From: REEP01 sp964603915
GTDB lineage: Bacteria; Pseudomonadota; Alphaproteobacteria; Rhodospirillales; Defluviicoccaceae
NCBI GenBank assembly: GCA_964603915.1
Contig: CAZRWU010000018.1
Location: forward strand, 1-34,075
Direction of reading: 5' to 3'
DNA: 34,075 bases
In this document: in pieces, positions 33,922 to 34,075 of the stretch
Layout: each line of letters begins with the position of its first letter
How positions within the stretch are numbered: the first letter of the stretch is position 1
The notes under the pieces: model-generated
Told to the model about the DNA's origin: nothing
Database searches by the model: none
Seen by the model: only the letters and a program-made list of their open reading frames with translations
Position numbers and translations under genes: made by a program

Positions 33922-34020
33922 TTACTCGGGTGCCGTTGTCGCCTGCTTTGGGGCCGTCGGAGCCGCGTCTTTGCCTGCTGTCTTCTTGCCGGCGTCCTTC
34001 TCAGGCTTCTCGTTCGTCAT
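33922..34020 (-). CDS. 32-residue Lys/Ala-rich leader or severed glgE N-terminus
   Basis: ATG 34020 follows GGGAGGAGGCC, a near-ideal ribosome site, and encodes 32 residues of low-complexity Lys/Ala/Thr/Pro sequence (MTNEKPEKDAGKKTAGKDAA onward) ending in TAA. It is in the same frame as glgE, and the 8 codons between its stop and the glgE GTG (RASGDEAA) continue the same composition, as does the disordered start of GlgE. It may be a nonsense-interrupted GlgE N-terminal tail with re-initiation, a translational leader, or a sequencing error. Confidence 0.45.
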   Translation of the reverse strand: MTNEKPEKDAGKKTAGKDAAPTAPKQATTAPE

Positions 34021-34075
34021 GGCCTCCTCCCGGAACTCTATCGAAACGTCCACTGAATTTCATTGGCGCACAAAA

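Noticed and set aside
1..34075. CRISPR array, insertion sequence, tRNA or rRNA genes
   Set aside because: No regularly spaced repeats, transposase-like frames, T-loop-like tRNA ends or rRNA segments were seen on reading either strand; a dedicated tRNA scan could still find one I missed.

Overview
The window looks like the chromosome of a GC-rich alphaproteobacterium, most likely from the Rhodospirillales or a related order. The evidence is the overall high GC, the alphaproteobacterial type of gene content (clpS-clpA, a SPOR-bearing DacA, a GnnA-like Gfo/Idh protein, gram-negative type citrate synthase) and GC-ending codons in almost every gene. A run of exactly ten N at 16392-16401 shows this is a scaffolded draft assembly, possibly a metagenome bin. 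The genus cannot be fixed from sequence reading alone; a glycogen-accumulating relative of Defluviicoccus is only a guess prompted by the glycogen genes.

Layout. (1) 1-4834, minus strand: phosphoglucomutase pgm, then clpS-clpA (N-end rule adaptor and unfoldase). Strong stem-loops lie just downstream of pgm and of clpA. (2) 5232-7139, plus: a secreted penicillin-binding-protein-5-like D,D-carboxypeptidase with three tandem SPOR domains, which is unusual. (3) 7171-12909, minus, one long co-directional block: VWA protein, membrane DnaJ protein, galU, ugd, phosphomannomutase/phosphoglucomutase, gamma-glutamylcyclotransferase-like protein. The galU-ugd-pmm core makes sugar nucleotides (UDP-glucose, UDP-glucuronate, mannose-1-P or glucose-1-P). 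(4) 13175-16507: an L-2-hydroxyglutarate oxidase-like flavoprotein (plus), a 2,4-dienoyl-CoA-reductase-type SDR (minus), a small conserved-looking hypothetical (minus), an AT-rich regulatory-looking intergenic region with a perfect 13-bp-arm palindrome, and yjbQ broken by the N gap. (5) 16693-20547, plus: gltX, gltA and a Gfo/Idh/MocA oxidoreductase. (6) 20548-23866, plus: a low-GC island with a polytopic membrane protein, a GtrB-like glycosyltransferase and GtrA, the architecture of a three-component (Gtr) surface-glycan glucosylation system. A 36-codon exported-looking peptide is translationally coupled to gtrA. (7) 23902-34020, minus: glgE, treS-pep2 fusion, glgB, glgX, a complete GlgE pathway from trehalose to branched alpha-glucan plus the debranching enzyme. 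glgE has a well-translated-looking 32-codon reading frame in frame just upstream, ended by a TAA eight codons before the GTG start.

How the genes fit together: pgm, galU, pmm and ugd handle the glucose-6-P/glucose-1-P/UDP-glucose hub. The Gtr trio may spend UDP-glucose on a surface polymer. At the far end the GlgE route builds storage or capsule alpha-glucan from trehalose via maltose-1-phosphate without needing GlgA/GlgC, neither of which is in the window. The most unusual items are the three-SPOR carboxypeptidase with its repeating cysteine pairs, the Gtr island with a composition break inside gtrB, the coupled small ORF before gtrA, the stop codon in the glgE leader, and the operator-like palindromes around 15.75-15.84 kb.
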